Positions 30,491-41,060 of a stretch of 47,751 nt of DNA are shown piece after piece. Location: contig JAJPJH010000108.1 in assembly GCA_021324335.1 (NCBI GenBank), positions 1 through 47,751 of the forward strand. Direction: 5' to 3'. A model generated the notes under the pieces. The model had not been told where the DNA came from, made no database searches, and saw nothing but the letters and a program-made list of their open reading frames with translations. A program made the translations under genes and the position numbers. The stretch is from Gammaproteobacteria bacterium (GTDB lineage Bacteria > Pseudomonadota > Gammaproteobacteria > DSM-16500). Within the stretch, counting starts at the first letter, position 1; each line of letters begins with the position of its first letter.

Positions 30491-32737
30491 ATGAATATTA
30501 GCCAAATTATTGCGGATGAATTACATCTTCAACCTCGCCAAGTTATTGCTGCTATTGAATTATTAGATGGCGGAGCGACTGTCCCTTTTATTTCTCGCTA
30601 TCGTAAAGAAGCAACAGGCGGTTTAACGGATACGCAATTACGTTCACTGGAAGAGCGCTTACATTATTTACGGGAATTAGAAGAACGGCGTCAAACTATT
30701 TTAAAAAGCATCGCGGAACAAAATAAATTAACCCCCGAATTAGAAAAAGCCATTCTAGCTACCAGTGAGAAAGCCACCTTAGAAGACCTTTATTTACCGT
30801 ATAAACCAAAACGCCGTACCAAAGCACAAATTGCTAAAGAAGCGGGCTTAGAGCCATTAGCCCTGGAATTGTTAAAGGATCCGACGCAGGTTCCTGAGCG
30901 ATTAGCAGAAAAATTTATTGATCCTGAAAAAAATATTACGTCTGCCACAGAAGCATTAGAAGGTGCTCGTTATATTTTAATGGAATTATTTTTCGAAGAT
31001 GCCAATTTATTAGGCGAATTACGCGATCAAGTATGGGAGCATGCCATATTAAAAAGTGAAGTGATAAAGGGTAAAGAAGAAATAGGCAATAAATTCGCTG
31101 ATTATTTTGATTATCAAGAACCTATCAAAAAAATTCCTTCCCACCGGGCGTTGGCTTTATTTCGAGGTCAACGTGAAGATATGTTAAGTTTAAATTTAAT
31201 GTTAGATGAAGATAAAGCAGATGAATGCCTAGGGAAAATTCTCAGTCGATTTGATATTCAAGATCAAAAACGTGCAGCAGATGGATGGTTAATCGAATCG
31301 GCCGCATGGGCATGGCGTATCAGATTATTTTTAAAATTTGAAACAGAATTAATGATGCGTTTGCGTGAAGCGGCGGAAGAAGAAGCGATTCAGGTGTTTG
31401 CGAATAATTTACGTCATTTGTTAATGGCCGCACCGGCTGGCTCACGGGTGACTTTAGGGCTTGATCCAGGTTTGCGTACGGGTGTGAAAACAGTCATCGT
31501 CGATGGGACGGGGAAATTATTAACGCATACCGTTATTTATCCACATGCACCGCATAATGCCTGGGATGAGTCTATTTCAACATTGGCAAAATTATGTCAA
31601 CAATTTAAGGTGGAGTTAGTTAGTATTGGCAATGGCACAGCGTCTCGGGAAACGGATAAATTAGTAGCAGAATTAAGAAAACGTCATCCTGAATTAAAAT
31701 TAACACAGATTGTTGTATCTGAAGCAGGTGCATCTGTTTATTCTGCATCTGAATTAGCGGCACAAGAATTTCCAACGCTTGATGTGTCTTATCGCGGTGC
31801 AATTTCTATTGCGCGCCGTTTACAAGATCCGTTAGCAGAATTAGTCAAAATTGAGCCGAAATCAATTGGTGTTGGCCAATATCAACATGATGTGAATCAA
31901 ATTAAACTTTCGCGTGCTTTACGTGCCGTGATGGAAGATTGCGTGAATGCAGTGGGAGTGGATGTGAATACCGCATCGCCGCAATTATTAATGTGTATTG
32001 CTGGGTTAAATGAAACGATTGCGAATAATTTAATAGCTTATCGCAATGAGCAGGGTGCATTTCACGATCGTCAGCAGCTTAAAAAAGTGCCGCGCTTAGG
32101 TGAAAAGGCATTTGAACAAGCAGCAGGTTTTTTGCGCATTATGAATGGCAGTAACCCGTTAGATGCGTCTGCCGTTCACCCTGAAGCTTATCCAGTAGTG
32201 GAACGTATTTTATCGCGACAGCAGAAATCGATCGCGGAAGTTTTAGGTAATACGCATTTATTAAAAAGTTTAAAAGCAACGGAGTATACGGATGAACGTT
32301 TCGGATTGCCTACTGTAGTTGATATTCTTAACGAATTGGATAAACCCGGTCGCGATCCACGACCTGAGTTTAAGACAGCTACTTTTAAGGAAGGCATTGA
32401 AACGTTAGAAGATTTGCAAGTAGGGATGATATTGGAAGGGGTAGTGACGAACGTAGCAAATTTTGGTGCATTTGTGGATATTGGTGTGCATCAAGATGGA
32501 TTGGTACATATTTCATTGCTGGCGAATCGATTTGTGAAAGATCCGCATGAAGTGGTGAAAGTAGGGGATATTGTAAAGGTTAAAGTAATTAGCGTGGATG
32601 TACCGCGTAAACGGATCCAACTTAGTATGCGGTTAACGGAAACTCCCGCTGTTACCGCTGCCCCACGTAAAAAAATGGAAAAGCCTTCCGGTGAAACGGC
32701 TCTAGGAAGCGCATTATTAGCAGCTCTTCAAAAATAA
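30491..32737 (+). CDS. tex: Transcription accessory / RNA-binding protein Tex
   Basis: A 748-residue protein with the full Tex architecture: N-terminal helical Tex domain ([20 protein letters not shown]), YqgF/RNase-H-like domain ([20 protein letters not shown]), helix-hairpin-helix modules ([17 protein letters not shown], read here as [13 protein letters not shown]) and a C-terminal S1 domain ([40 protein letters not shown]). It binds nucleic acids and supports transcription elongation. Length is close to E. coli Tex (773). Short Lys-rich end. Confidence 0.97.
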   Translation: MNISQIIADELHLQPRQVIAAIELLDGGATVPFISRYRKEATGGLTDTQLRSLEERLHYLRELEERRQTILKSIAEQNKLTPELEKAILATSEKATLEDLYLPYKPKRRTKAQIAKEAGLEPLALELLKDPTQVPERLAEKFIDPEKNITSATEALEGARYILMELFFEDANLLGELRDQVWEHAILKSEVIKGKEEIGNKFADYFDYQEPIKKIPSHRALALFRGQREDMLSLNLMLDEDKADECLGKILSRFDIQDQKRAADGWLIESAAWAWRIRLFLKFETELMMRLREAAEEEAIQVFANNLRHLLMAAPAGSRVTLGLDPGLRTGVKTVIVDGTGKLLTHTVIYPHAPHNAWDESISTLAKLCQQFKVELVSIGNGTASRETDKLVAELRKRHPELKLTQIVVSEAGASVYSASELAAQEFPTLDVSYRGAISIARRLQDPLAELVKIEPKSIGVGQYQHDVNQIKLSRALRAVMEDCVNAVGVDVNTASPQLLMCIAGLNETIANNLIAYRNEQGAFHDRQQLKKVPRLGEKAFEQAAGFLRIMNGSNPLDASAVHPEAYPVVERILSRQQKSIAEVLGNTHLLKSLKATEYTDERFGLPTVVDILNELDKPGRDPRPEFKTATFKEGIETLEDLQVGMILEGVVTNVANFGAFVDIGVHQDGLVHISLLANRFVKDPHEVVKVGDIVKVKVISVDVPRKRIQLSMRLTETPAVTAAPRKKMEKPSGETALGSALLAALQK

Positions 32738-32742
32738 CCAAT

Positions 32743-32763
32743 CCCCTCTTTGCGCACGAGGGG
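32743..32763. terminator. Terminator hairpin between tex and the SH3b gene
   Basis: CCCCTC and GAGGGG pair around a nine-base loop, directly after the tex stop. On the minus strand TTGGTTATTTTT follows. Confidence 0.6.
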
Positions 32764-32792
32764 CTGGTAAAGCACTACAAGAGGCCAAACCG

Positions 32793-33386
32793 TTATTTCT
32801 TACTCTGACCCGCCGCCGGCGCCCCCGCCTTCGCTGCAGGCGTACTAGAGGCCGGCGCTGCTGCATTCTTCTCCGGCACCACCACAATCGGCAGAATCAT
32901 CGGAAACGTCATATTCTGCTGCTGCATCGCCTTCATCATATCCTGCATCATCTGCTGGATATCACGCTGAATAGTCTGTTGCTGCAAATGCATCTGCTCC
33001 ATCACCTGCTGCGCTTGCTTCATTGCTTGCTGAGCTTCTTCTGCCGTATAGTGCTGCGAGCCGCCATATTGGATAATTTGAAACCCTTTCGTTCCATCCC
33101 CCGTGCTAATAACATTAAAATTCATTCCCGTGTTTCCTAAATCAGCCGATTTAACCCAACCTACATTCCCATTAGTAGGGTCCGCCACCTTCACCCATTC
33201 ACTATTCTTAGGCGTAAAAACCACAATCAATCCATTTTTAGAATCCGCCGTGCTAACTACTTTTGCATTAGCAACAGGTTGATCATACAAATTCAGCGTT
33301 TTTGCTAAGCTAACCGAGGCAAAGCTCACTATCAGGAGTGCCAAAAAAAAAGAAGTAATATGCCGAAAATAGGCTGTTTTTATCAT
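32793..33386 (-). CDS. Secreted SH3b-like protein with Gln/Met-rich coiled coil
   Basis: A 197-residue protein with a signal peptide (FFLALLIVSFASVSLA). Residues about 30-85 form a bacterial SH3-like fold (LNLYDQPVANAKVVSTADS; GNVGWVKSADLGN). Residues about 110-160 are a long Gln/Met-rich helix (AQQAMKQAQQVMEQMHLQQQ then TIQRDIQQMMQDMM), followed by an Ala/Pro tail (APASSTPAAKAGAPAAG). The Gln/Met helix is unusual and may oligomerise. Probably periplasmic. Partner unknown. Confidence 0.75.
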   Translation of the reverse strand: MIKTAYFRHITSFFLALLIVSFASVSLAKTLNLYDQPVANAKVVSTADSKNGLIVVFTPKNSEWVKVADPTNGNVGWVKSADLGNTGMNFNVISTGDGTKGFQIIQYGGSQHYTAEEAQQAMKQAQQVMEQMHLQQQTIQRDIQQMMQDMMKAMQQQNMTFPMILPIVVVPEKNAAAPASSTPAAKAGAPAAGQSKK

Positions 33387-33471
33387 GTATTAATCTCCTT
33401 CGAAAGAATATCTATTATACTAAATAGGGCATGCTAATGAATGTTTCAAGGGGTGGAAAAAGGAAAAAATT

Positions 33472-34008
33472 GTGCCAACTTTATACACAATTGGTCATTC
33501 TAATCGGTCATTAGACGAATTTATCGCCATGCTCCGTGCACATCATATTACCTATTTGGTAGATGTCCGTAGTGTTCCTAAATCACGCCATGTTCCCTGG
33601 TTTAATCAAGCGGTATTAAAATCTGCCTTGCGTAAACATAAAATAGGCTATACCCATATGAAAGCACTAGGCGGCTTACGCCATGCTCACAAAGACTCCA
33701 TTAACCAAGGCTGGCGGAATGCAAGCTTTCGCGGTTATGCAGATTACATGCAAACCCATCAATTCTATTTAGCCTTAAAAGCACTTAATCAATTGATAAA
33801 AACCAAAACCCATGTCGCCGTTATGTGCGCTGAAGCCGTACCCTGGCGGTGTCATCGTTCCTTGATTGGTGATGCAGAAACCGTTCGGAGAGTGAGGGTG
33901 CAGCATCTCATGAGTAAAACGACCCTCCATCCCCATGAATTGACTGCTTTCGCAGTCGTCGATAGAAGCAAAAGGCCTATTAAAATTTATTATCCAAAAG
34001 CTGATTAG
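33472..34008 (+). CDS. DUF488-family protein
   Basis: A 178-residue protein starting at GTG (AAGGAAAA upstream). The family signature is strong: LYTIGHSNRSLDEFIAMLRA, LVDVRSVPKSRHVPWFNQAV, ALGGLRH and a late cysteine-containing block VMCAEAVPWRCHRSLIGDA. The function of DUF488 is unsettled. The conserved CxE...CHR block suggests a nucleotide- or metal-binding site (inference). Confidence 0.9.
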   Translation: MPTLYTIGHSNRSLDEFIAMLRAHHITYLVDVRSVPKSRHVPWFNQAVLKSALRKHKIGYTHMKALGGLRHAHKDSINQGWRNASFRGYADYMQTHQFYLALKALNQLIKTKTHVAVMCAEAVPWRCHRSLIGDAETVRRVRVQHLMSKTTLHPHELTAFAVVDRSKRPIKIYYPKAD

Positions 34009-34050
34009 TTTGCTACAGTAGAGCCAGATAATTGTTAGGACGAACCGATC

Positions 34051-34146
34051 ATGGCCGATCTTTTCTTTATCAGCATTACTATCGTCTTCTTCCTTCTGAG
34101 CTTTGCCTTAATCCAGTTTTTTGATGCCTTATCACGGAGCGAATGA
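34051..34146 (+). CDS. Small membrane protein at the head of the kdp operon
   Basis: A 31-residue peptide, MADLFFISITIVFFLLSFAL followed by IQFFDALSRSE, a single transmembrane helix. Short peptides of this look often precede kdpF in proteobacteria (recollection). Its stop overlaps the kdpF start (ATGA), so it is translationally coupled. Confidence 0.6.
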   Translation: MADLFFISITIVFFLLSFALIQFFDALSRSE

Positions 34147-34232
34147 CGATGTTTTATTGGATTAGTTTCTTCATTACACTAGGCCTATTCGTTTATTTGT
34201 TAGTAGTATTATTTAAACCGGAATTATTTTAA
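34143..34232 (+). CDS. kdpF: KdpF, potassium-transporting ATPase small subunit
   Basis: A 29-residue peptide, MTMFYWISFFITLGLFVYLL followed by VVLFKPELF, one membrane helix and the typical short polar C-terminus (KPExF). Same length as E. coli KdpF, which stabilises the KdpABC complex. A second ATG at 34149 is also possible. 25 bases precede kdpA. Confidence 0.85.
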   Translation: MTMFYWISFFITLGLFVYLLVVLFKPELF

Positions 34233-34257
34233 GTCAAAGGATGGCAAGGATTCCGCT

Positions 34258-35994
34258 ATGACAGAGATGGATGCATTTCAAATTTTCTTATATCTCATCG
34301 TCCTTCTCCTCCTCATCAAACCGCTAGGCTCATACATGGCCTGTGTCTATGAAGGTATACCTTGCGGGCTAGACCGCGTGATTAAGCCGATTGAATATTT
34401 TATTTATCGACTTTGCGGTATTTCTGCTGAAAAAGAAATGGATTGGAAGCAATATTTAGTTGCCATGTTATTTTTTAACTTTTTCGGTTTCTTAGCAGTA
34501 TATGGTATTCAACGCTTGCAAAATTTCCTGCCACTTAATCCCCAAACCTTTGATGCTGTGGCACCTAGCTTAGCTTTTAATACAGCCGTGAGTTTTATTA
34601 CTAATACTAATTGGCAAGCTTACAGCGGTGAAAATACCTTAAGCTATCTCACGCAAATGTTTGCATTGACCACGCAAAATTTTCTTTCTGCAGCCACCGG
34701 CATGGCCTTGCTTATCGCTTTTATTCGCGGCCTCACTCGACGTGAAACGTCGACGCTAGGTAATTTTTGGGTCGATGCAGTACGTAGCATACTTTATATT
34801 TTACTGCCTTTATCCCTTGTGCTTGCTTTACTGTTGGCTTCTCAAGGTGTCATTCAAAATTTTAAAGCGTACCAAGTTGCCCATTTAACCCAGCCCATTA
34901 CTTATCAGCAGCCTACCAAAACCCTCACCGAGCAAATACTTCCTATGGGCCCTGTTGCCTCCCAAATTGCCATTAAACAATTAGGCACCAATGGCGGTGG
35001 ATTTTTTAATGTGAATTCTGCGCATCCCTATGAAAATCCCACACCCATCAGTAATTTTTTAGAAACTCTCGCCATCTTACTGATTCCCGCAGCACTCTGT
35101 TATACCTTTGGCATCATGGTGCATGATAAGCGGCAAGGGTGGGCCCTCTTATTGGCCATGTTGCTCTTGTTTATTCCCTTCGCGTGGCTCACAGCCGCAA
35201 CCGAGCAGCAAGGTAATCCTGCTTTCCATCACTTAGGTGTCGATCAAACCATCAATATGGAAGGGAAAGAAACACGCTTTGGCATTACGAATTCTGCCTT
35301 TTGGGCAGCAGCTACGACTGCCACGTCAAATGGTTCAGTTAATGCGATGCAGGATTCTTTTATTCCACTGGGCGGTATGATGCCACTCTGGCTGATGCAT
35401 TTAGGTGAGGTTGCATTTGGTGGAGTAGGGTCGGGATTATACGGTTTGTTAATGCTCGTTATTATCACTGTTTTTGTAGCAGGGTTAATGGTAGGGCGGA
35501 CGCCCGAATATTTAGGCAAAAAAATTGAACCCTACGAAATGAAAATGGCTTCCTTAGCGGTTTTAATTATGCCGCTCATGGTCTTATTTTTAACCGCGAT
35601 TGCCGCAGTGACTCATATGGGAACCGATGCGCTGGGTAACCCAGGAGCCCATGGTTTTACCGAAATGCTTTATGCTTTTACTTCCATGGCTAATAATAAC
35701 GGCAGCGCATTTGCAGGCCTCAATGCCAACATGCCGTTTTATACCATCGTAGGTGGTTTCGAAATATTAATAGGCCGTTATTGGATTGCCCTTCCCGTTT
35801 TAGCTATTGCTGGCTCATTAGTCCGCAAAAAAATGATTCCTACCAGTGTGGGAACACTCGCCACCCATACGCCGCTTTTTATTATTTTGTTAATAGCAGT
35901 GACGCTCCTGCTAGGTGCCTTATCTTTCCTACCGGCGCTCGCCTTAGGGCCTATTGTTGAACAGCTTATGCTTTGGGGGCAATATGGTTACTAG
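34258..35994 (+). CDS. kdpA: KdpA, potassium-binding channel-like subunit
   Basis: A 578-residue membrane protein (E. coli 557). Selectivity-filter-like loops are present: [55 protein letters not shown] and [20 protein letters not shown]. About ten or more membrane helices. Last 11 bases overlap kdpB. Captures extracellular K+ for import. Confidence 0.97.
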   Translation: MTEMDAFQIFLYLIVLLLLIKPLGSYMACVYEGIPCGLDRVIKPIEYFIYRLCGISAEKEMDWKQYLVAMLFFNFFGFLAVYGIQRLQNFLPLNPQTFDAVAPSLAFNTAVSFITNTNWQAYSGENTLSYLTQMFALTTQNFLSAATGMALLIAFIRGLTRRETSTLGNFWVDAVRSILYILLPLSLVLALLLASQGVIQNFKAYQVAHLTQPITYQQPTKTLTEQILPMGPVASQIAIKQLGTNGGGFFNVNSAHPYENPTPISNFLETLAILLIPAALCYTFGIMVHDKRQGWALLLAMLLLFIPFAWLTAATEQQGNPAFHHLGVDQTINMEGKETRFGITNSAFWAAATTATSNGSVNAMQDSFIPLGGMMPLWLMHLGEVAFGGVGSGLYGLLMLVIITVFVAGLMVGRTPEYLGKKIEPYEMKMASLAVLIMPLMVLFLTAIAAVTHMGTDALGNPGAHGFTEMLYAFTSMANNNGSAFAGLNANMPFYTIVGGFEILIGRYWIALPVLAIAGSLVRKKMIPTSVGTLATHTPLFIILLIAVTLLLGALSFLPALALGPIVEQLMLWGQYGY

Positions 35995-38032
35995 AATGCC
36001 TCTCATCAAAAGAGCAATACGCGAGGCTTTCGTTAAGTTATCGCCCCATCACCAAATTCGTAATCCTGTTATGTTTACTGTTTACATTGGCTCTATTCTC
36101 ACCACTTTATTATTTTTACAAGCCTTATTGGGGCAAGGTGAAGCATCTGCTTGTTTTATTTTAGGTATCACCCTTTGGTTATGGTTTACCGTATTATTTG
36201 CTAATTTCGCGGAAGCCATGGCAGAAGGGCGAGGGAAAGCCCAAGCGCAAGCCTTACGAAAAAGTCGCCGAGAGATTCAAGCGAAAAAATTATCCAAAGC
36301 AAGCCGTACCGCTAAAGTGACCCTCGTCCCTTCTGAGGTATTACGTGAAGACGATATCGTATTAGTTGAAGCGGGGGACTTCATTCCTAGCGATGGGGAA
36401 GTTATAGAAGGTGTTGCCACGGTGAATGAAAGTGCTGTTACCGGCGAAAGCGCCCCTGTGATACGTGAAAATGGTGGAGATCGTAGTTCCGTTACGGGTG
36501 GCACGCAAGTCATGTCAGATTGGCTAATCATTCGCATTACCTCTAATCCGGGTGAAACATTTTTAGATCACATGATTGAATTAGTAGAAGGGGCAAAACG
36601 CCAGAAAACACCTAATGAAATAGCATTGACTATTTTATTAGCGGCGTTAACCATCGTATTTTTACTCGTCTGTGTCACACTACTTCCGTTTTCTATCTAC
36701 AGTGTGGCGACCGCCCATGCAGGCAACGTGGTGACGATTACCGTGTTGGCTGCTTTATTTGTATGCCTGGCACCGACGACGATAGGTGGCTTACTCTCCG
36801 CTATTGGCATTGCAGGCATGGATAGAATGATTCAAGCCAATGTGATCGCCTTATCCGGCCGCGCCGTTGAAGCAGCAGGGGACATTGATACCTTGATTCT
36901 TGATAAAACGGGAACCATTACGTTAGGTAATCGACAAGCAACAGCGTTTATTCCTGCCGAAGGTGTAAACATTCAAGATTTAGCGGATGCCGCCCAACTC
37001 GCTTCCTTAGCAGATGAAACCCCGGAAGGGCGTAGTATCGTGGTCTTAGCAAAAGAAAAATACGGCTTACGCGGCCGTGAAATTGCGGAATTAGGTGCAA
37101 CCTTTATTCCCTTTACTGCTCAAACACGCATGAGCGGCGTCAATTTGCCGGGTCGCCAAATTCGTAAAGGCGCTGCTGAAGCAATAGAAGCCTATATTCG
37201 ACAAATGGGAGGCGTTTTTCCCGCTTCCATTCGAAAAAATGTCGATCAAATTTCCCGCCAGGGCGGAACTCCTTTAGTGGTGGTCGAAGGCCCTAAAGTG
37301 ATAGGGGTGATTCATCTTAAAGACGTGGTTAAAGGAGGTATTCGCGAACGGTTTATTGAATTACGGCAAATGGGTATTAAAACCATCATGGTGACAGGAG
37401 ATAACCCTCTCACAGCCGCAGCGATTGCGGCCGAAGCGGGGGTGGATGATTTCCTTGCTTCTGCTAAACCAGAAGATAAACTCGCCTTAATCCGACGTTT
37501 GCAAGCCGAAGGTCATTTAGTTGCGATGACAGGTGATGGGACAAATGATGCACCTGCCTTAGCTCAAGCAGATGTAGCTGTTGCGATGAATACAGGGACC
37601 CAAGCAGCGAAAGAAGCAGGAAATTTAGTGGACCTTGATTCTAACCCTACTAAGCTGATTGAAGTCGTTGAAATTGGCAAACAATTATTAATGACGCGCG
37701 GCGCATTGACAACGTTTAGTATCGCGAACGATATTGCCAAATATTTCGCTATTTTGCCCGCAGCTTTCGCCACCACTTATCCTGTCTTAAATACCTTAAA
37801 CATTATGCATCTACAAACCCCCCAAAGTGCGGTGTTATCAGCTGTTATTTTTAATGCACTCATCATCATCTTCCTGATCCCACTTGCTCTACGTGGCGTT
37901 AAATATCGGCGGGTATCGGCTGCACGATTGTTGCGTAGCAATGTGCTTATTTATGGAGTAGGAGGCTTAATCGTACCGTTTATCGGCATCAAATTGATTG
38001 ATTTATTATTAATAGGGTTGGGATTAACATGA
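35984..38032 (+). CDS. kdpB: KdpB, P-type ATPase subunit
   Basis: About 682 residues from the ATG at 35984, the same length as E. coli KdpB. P-type ATPase motifs: VTGESAPV, the phosphorylated Asp in [36 protein letters not shown] and [14 protein letters not shown]. An upstream in-frame ATG (35954) lies deeper in kdpA and is less likely. Ends in an ATGA overlap with kdpC. Confidence 0.97.
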   Translation: MVTRMPLIKRAIREAFVKLSPHHQIRNPVMFTVYIGSILTTLLFLQALLGQGEASACFILGITLWLWFTVLFANFAEAMAEGRGKAQAQALRKSRREIQAKKLSKASRTAKVTLVPSEVLREDDIVLVEAGDFIPSDGEVIEGVATVNESAVTGESAPVIRENGGDRSSVTGGTQVMSDWLIIRITSNPGETFLDHMIELVEGAKRQKTPNEIALTILLAALTIVFLLVCVTLLPFSIYSVATAHAGNVVTITVLAALFVCLAPTTIGGLLSAIGIAGMDRMIQANVIALSGRAVEAAGDIDTLILDKTGTITLGNRQATAFIPAEGVNIQDLADAAQLASLADETPEGRSIVVLAKEKYGLRGREIAELGATFIPFTAQTRMSGVNLPGRQIRKGAAEAIEAYIRQMGGVFPASIRKNVDQISRQGGTPLVVVEGPKVIGVIHLKDVVKGGIRERFIELRQMGIKTIMVTGDNPLTAAAIAAEAGVDDFLASAKPEDKLALIRRLQAEGHLVAMTGDGTNDAPALAQADVAVAMNTGTQAAKEAGNLVDLDSNPTKLIEVVEIGKQLLMTRGALTTFSIANDIAKYFAILPAAFATTYPVLNTLNIMHLQTPQSAVLSAVIFNALIIIFLIPLALRGVKYRRVSAARLLRSNVLIYGVGGLIVPFIGIKLIDLLLIGLGLT

Positions 38033-38625
38033 TTAACTCTCTCAAAATCGCTTTTAATCTGTTAATTACCCTAATGATCGTAACAGGTATTATTTATCCG
38101 GTAATTGTCACCGGTTTTGCGCAATTATTTTTTTCGTGGAAAGCAAATGGGAGTTTAATTGAACGAGACAACAAAATAGTGGGGTCTGTTTTAATCGGCC
38201 AATCTTTCACTGCACCCCATTATTTTTGGGGGCGACCTTCAGCCACTACCCCTTTTCCTTACAATGCAGAAAATTCCTCCGGTTCCAATTTGGGGCCTTC
38301 TAATCCGGACTTTCTAGCTGCTGTAAAAGAGCGAGTTGCTACTTTGCAAGCAAACGATCCTCAGCATCGTCTTGTCCCAGTCGATTTGGTAACAGCATCA
38401 GGTAGTGGCTTAGATCCTGATATCAGTCCTTCAGATGCGCTTTATCAGGTACCACGTATTGCGCAATCACGCCACATTTCAGAAGCCGATTTACAACTAT
38501 TAATTGAACGTTTCACGCAAGCTCGCCCATTTTATGTGTTAGGCGAACCACGTGTGAATGTATTATTACTTAATCTTGCATTGGATAATTATTCAAGGAA
38601 TTTAAATGCCGCGACTCAATCCTGA
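38029..38625 (+). CDS. kdpC: KdpC, potassium-transporting ATPase subunit C
   Basis: A 198-residue protein with one N-terminal membrane helix ([20 protein letters not shown]) and the periplasmic KdpC domain: [33 protein letters not shown] and [24 protein letters not shown] overlap with kdpB and 20-base overlap with kdpD, so the operon is tightly coupled. Confidence 0.96.
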   Translation: MINSLKIAFNLLITLMIVTGIIYPVIVTGFAQLFFSWKANGSLIERDNKIVGSVLIGQSFTAPHYFWGRPSATTPFPYNAENSSGSNLGPSNPDFLAAVKERVATLQANDPQHRLVPVDLVTASGSGLDPDISPSDALYQVPRIAQSRHISEADLQLLIERFTQARPFYVLGEPRVNVLLLNLALDNYSRNLNAATQS

Positions 38626-40567
38626 AAAATTATTACAACGCGTTCAAGCAGAAGAGCGGGAAGAGCAACGCGGTAAATTAAAAATTTATTTAGGCGCAGC
38701 GCCCGGGGTGGGTAAGACTTATACCATGTTACAAGATGCCTTAGCTAAACGTGCGCAAGGTTTGGATGTGGTGGTGGGGGTGGTCGAATCACATGGTCGT
38801 ACTGAAATAGAAGCTTTATTAGAAAAATTAGAAATCTTACCTAAAAAAACCATCGATTACCGAGGTAAACAATTAGTCGAATTTGATTTAGATGCCGCTT
38901 TAAAACGTAATCCTGGTTTAATTTTAATGGATGAAATGGCCCACACCAATGCACCCGGGCTGCGTCATACTAAGCGGTGGCAAGATATTAAAGAATTACT
39001 CGATTGTGGTATCGATGTCTACACGACACTCAATGTGCAACATATTGAAAGCCGTACGGACGTGGCATCGCAAATTATTCATGCACATGTTAAAGAAACG
39101 GTACCCGATTCCATGATTGAATTAGCTGAAACAATTGAGCTGGTGGATTTACCACCGGAAGATTTAATTAAACGCTTACAAGAAGGCAAAGTTTATTTTC
39201 CTGTGCAAGCAGAAATAGCCAAAGACAATTATTTCCGCAAAGGCAACCTAGCAGCTTTAAGAGAATTAGCTTTACGCGTGACGGCAGAGCGTGTTGGTGC
39301 ACAAGTACTGTTGTATCGACAAGGCCAAGGTATCAAACATATTTGGCCATCAAAAGAAAAAATATTAGTTTGTGTAGGTCCTGGTCCGAGATCATTAAAG
39401 TTAATCCGTACAGCAAGGCGTTTAGCAGCAGGTTTACAAGGTGAATGGATCGCTGTGTATGTTGATACCCCACGGCAACAAGACAGGCGGAATAGTGCGA
39501 TTCAGAATTTACATCTTGCTGCTCAATTAGGGGCAGAAACGCGTGTTTTAACGGGTTTTGATATTGTAAAAGAAATTATGAATTTTGCTCATGAGCAAAA
39601 TGTGACGCAAATTATCGTCTGGAAAAAAGTTCGTCCCCGTTGGCTAAATTTATTGAGGGGTAGTTTGGCGGATGAAATCGTACGTAAGAGCGGCGAAATT
39701 GATGTATACGTAGTAACAGGCGAAGTATCGGATACTAGATGGGGCGTTAAAAAAGAAAGTTCATTATCTTTTGCCAAAGAAGAAAGCTGGTCTATCTATA
39801 GTATTGCCATTGGTATCACGGCTATTGCTACCTTAATCAATTTATTTTTAAGTCATTACCTCCCCAGCAGTGACATTGTGATGGTGTATCTACTCGGGGT
39901 GGCAACAGTTGCCTTGTTTGCAAAAACCGGGCCATCGCTTTTAGCATCTATAAGCAGTGTATTAGCTTATAAATTTTTCTTTCTCCCGCCATATTACAGT
40001 TTTATGGTGACTTACCTGCAGCACGTATTTACTTTAGGAGACATGTTTCTCGTCTCCCTTATTATCAGCCATTTTACTATTCTAACGCGCCACCAAGCAG
40101 CCTTAGCTCGTTCTGCAGAAAACCAAATGGCTGCGTTGCATACTTTAAGCCGCCGATTAGCCCGTACGCGCGGCGTCAATAATTTACTAGAAACGGGGGT
40201 GCAATATATGGCTGATGCATTTGATAGCCATGTTTTAGCCATGTTACCGGAAGAGGGATTATTAGCAGTTAAAGCGCATAGCAGAGGCGCCCCTCCCTTA
40301 TTAGATGCCAAAGAACAAAGTGTCGCTCAATGGGTATACGATTTAGGGCAGGCAGCTGGATTAGGGACTGAAACGCTTTCTTTTTCTAAGTCATTGTATG
40401 TACCATTACTCACCTCACAAGGAGCAATTGGTGTATTAAGCATCTCGCCGATAACAGAACATTTATTAACGCCCGAAGAAATGCATCTGTTAGAAACCTG
40501 TACTAACCAAATTGCATTAGCCATTGAAGTAGAGCGAAAAAATGATGGATCAAACCCAATCGCATAA
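38606..40567 (+). CDS. kdpD: KdpD sensor lacking the histidine-kinase domains
   Basis: A 653-residue protein (E. coli KdpD 894). Present in order: KdpD N-terminal domain with Walker A GAAPGVGKTYTML and Walker B LILMDEMAHTNAPG; universal-stress-protein-like domain (about 250-370); four-helix DUF4118 membrane region (about 395-500, VMVYLLGVATVALFAKTGPS); GAF domain (about 525-645, FSKSLYVPLLTSQGAIGVLS). The frame stops at EVERKNDGSNPIA, exactly where the H-box helix would begin. No H-, N- or G-box is found downstream in any frame and there is no kdpE. It may regulate by direct interaction or serve another kinase (inference). Confidence 0.9.
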   Translation: MPRLNPEKLLQRVQAEEREEQRGKLKIYLGAAPGVGKTYTMLQDALAKRAQGLDVVVGVVESHGRTEIEALLEKLEILPKKTIDYRGKQLVEFDLDAALKRNPGLILMDEMAHTNAPGLRHTKRWQDIKELLDCGIDVYTTLNVQHIESRTDVASQIIHAHVKETVPDSMIELAETIELVDLPPEDLIKRLQEGKVYFPVQAEIAKDNYFRKGNLAALRELALRVTAERVGAQVLLYRQGQGIKHIWPSKEKILVCVGPGPRSLKLIRTARRLAAGLQGEWIAVYVDTPRQQDRRNSAIQNLHLAAQLGAETRVLTGFDIVKEIMNFAHEQNVTQIIVWKKVRPRWLNLLRGSLADEIVRKSGEIDVYVVTGEVSDTRWGVKKESSLSFAKEESWSIYSIAIGITAIATLINLFLSHYLPSSDIVMVYLLGVATVALFAKTGPSLLASISSVLAYKFFFLPPYYSFMVTYLQHVFTLGDMFLVSLIISHFTILTRHQAALARSAENQMAALHTLSRRLARTRGVNNLLETGVQYMADAFDSHVLAMLPEEGLLAVKAHSRGAPPLLDAKEQSVAQWVYDLGQAAGLGTETLSFSKSLYVPLLTSQGAIGVLSISPITEHLLTPEEMHLLETCTNQIALAIEVERKNDGSNPIA

Positions 40568-40853
40568 ATTTGTTCAAAAGAGTTGGAAGTCTTATGTCAT
40601 CACGATTATAGAATCTTTAATGGCGTTTTTTGTGGCCTCATTTTCATTAATCACATATTACTTTCATCGCGGAGAAAACTGGCTACCCCTGGGGATACTA
40701 TTGTTAGCATTGTACCTCTTCGTGATTGTTGCATGTATCAAACGGCTTATCGAAAAATTATCGATGGCTGCCTTAATGCTGTTAGCCCCTATTGGTCCAT
40801 TGTTGATGTTAATATTGAGTTTAGCCGTTTTTATTTTAGCGGGAAAAACTTGA
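40542..40853 (+). CDS. Small membrane protein following kdpD
   Basis: A 103-residue protein whose start overlaps kdpD by 26 bases. Three hydrophobic helices (ITIIESLMAFFVASFSLITY; LPLGILLLALYLFVIVACI; LMLLAPIGPLLMLILSLAVF). No family recognised. It occupies the position where the kinase half of KdpD and kdpE usually stand. Translational coupling suggests a kdp-related role (inference). Confidence 0.6.
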   Translation: MMDQTQSHKFVQKSWKSYVITIIESLMAFFVASFSLITYYFHRGENWLPLGILLLALYLFVIVACIKRLIEKLSMAALMLLAPIGPLLMLILSLAVFILAGKT

Positions 40854-40887
40854 TTATCTTGGCAAACTCCAGTAAAAATGACAGCCT

Positions 40888-40969
40888 GCGAAAGTGGCGG
40901 AACTGGTAGACGCGCTGGATTTAGGTTCCAGTGGGGTAACCCGTGAGAGTTCGAGTCTCTCCTTTCGCA
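40888..40969 (+). tRNA. tRNA-Leu (anticodon UAG)
   Basis: Acceptor arms GCGAAAG and CTTTCGC pair fully. D-loop GGCGGAACTGGTAGACGCGC, anticodon stem-loop CTGGA-TTTAGGT-TCCAG (TAG), long variable arm TGGGGTAACCCGTG (class II) and T-arm GAGAGTTCGAGTCTCTC. Discriminator A, CCA not encoded. Confidence 0.95.
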
Positions 40970-41027
40970 TTCTGCTATAGGCTATAAGAAGCCGTTAAAA
41001 ATTCTGGTTTAACAATAAGTTTCTGAC

Positions 41028-41033
41028 TATAAT
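41028..41033 (+). promoter_or_regulatory. Possible -10 element of tig
   Basis: A perfect TATAAT 27 bases before the tig start. No convincing -35 was found at 17 bases (TGGTTT). Confidence 0.4.
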
Positions 41034-41060
41034 GTCGCCCTTTATCCTTGGGATCATGCT

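Noticed and set aside
40583..40909. Remnant of the KdpD kinase half in another frame
   Set aside because: The translated frame shows no H-, N- or G-box motif and covers the coding sequence of the small membrane protein.
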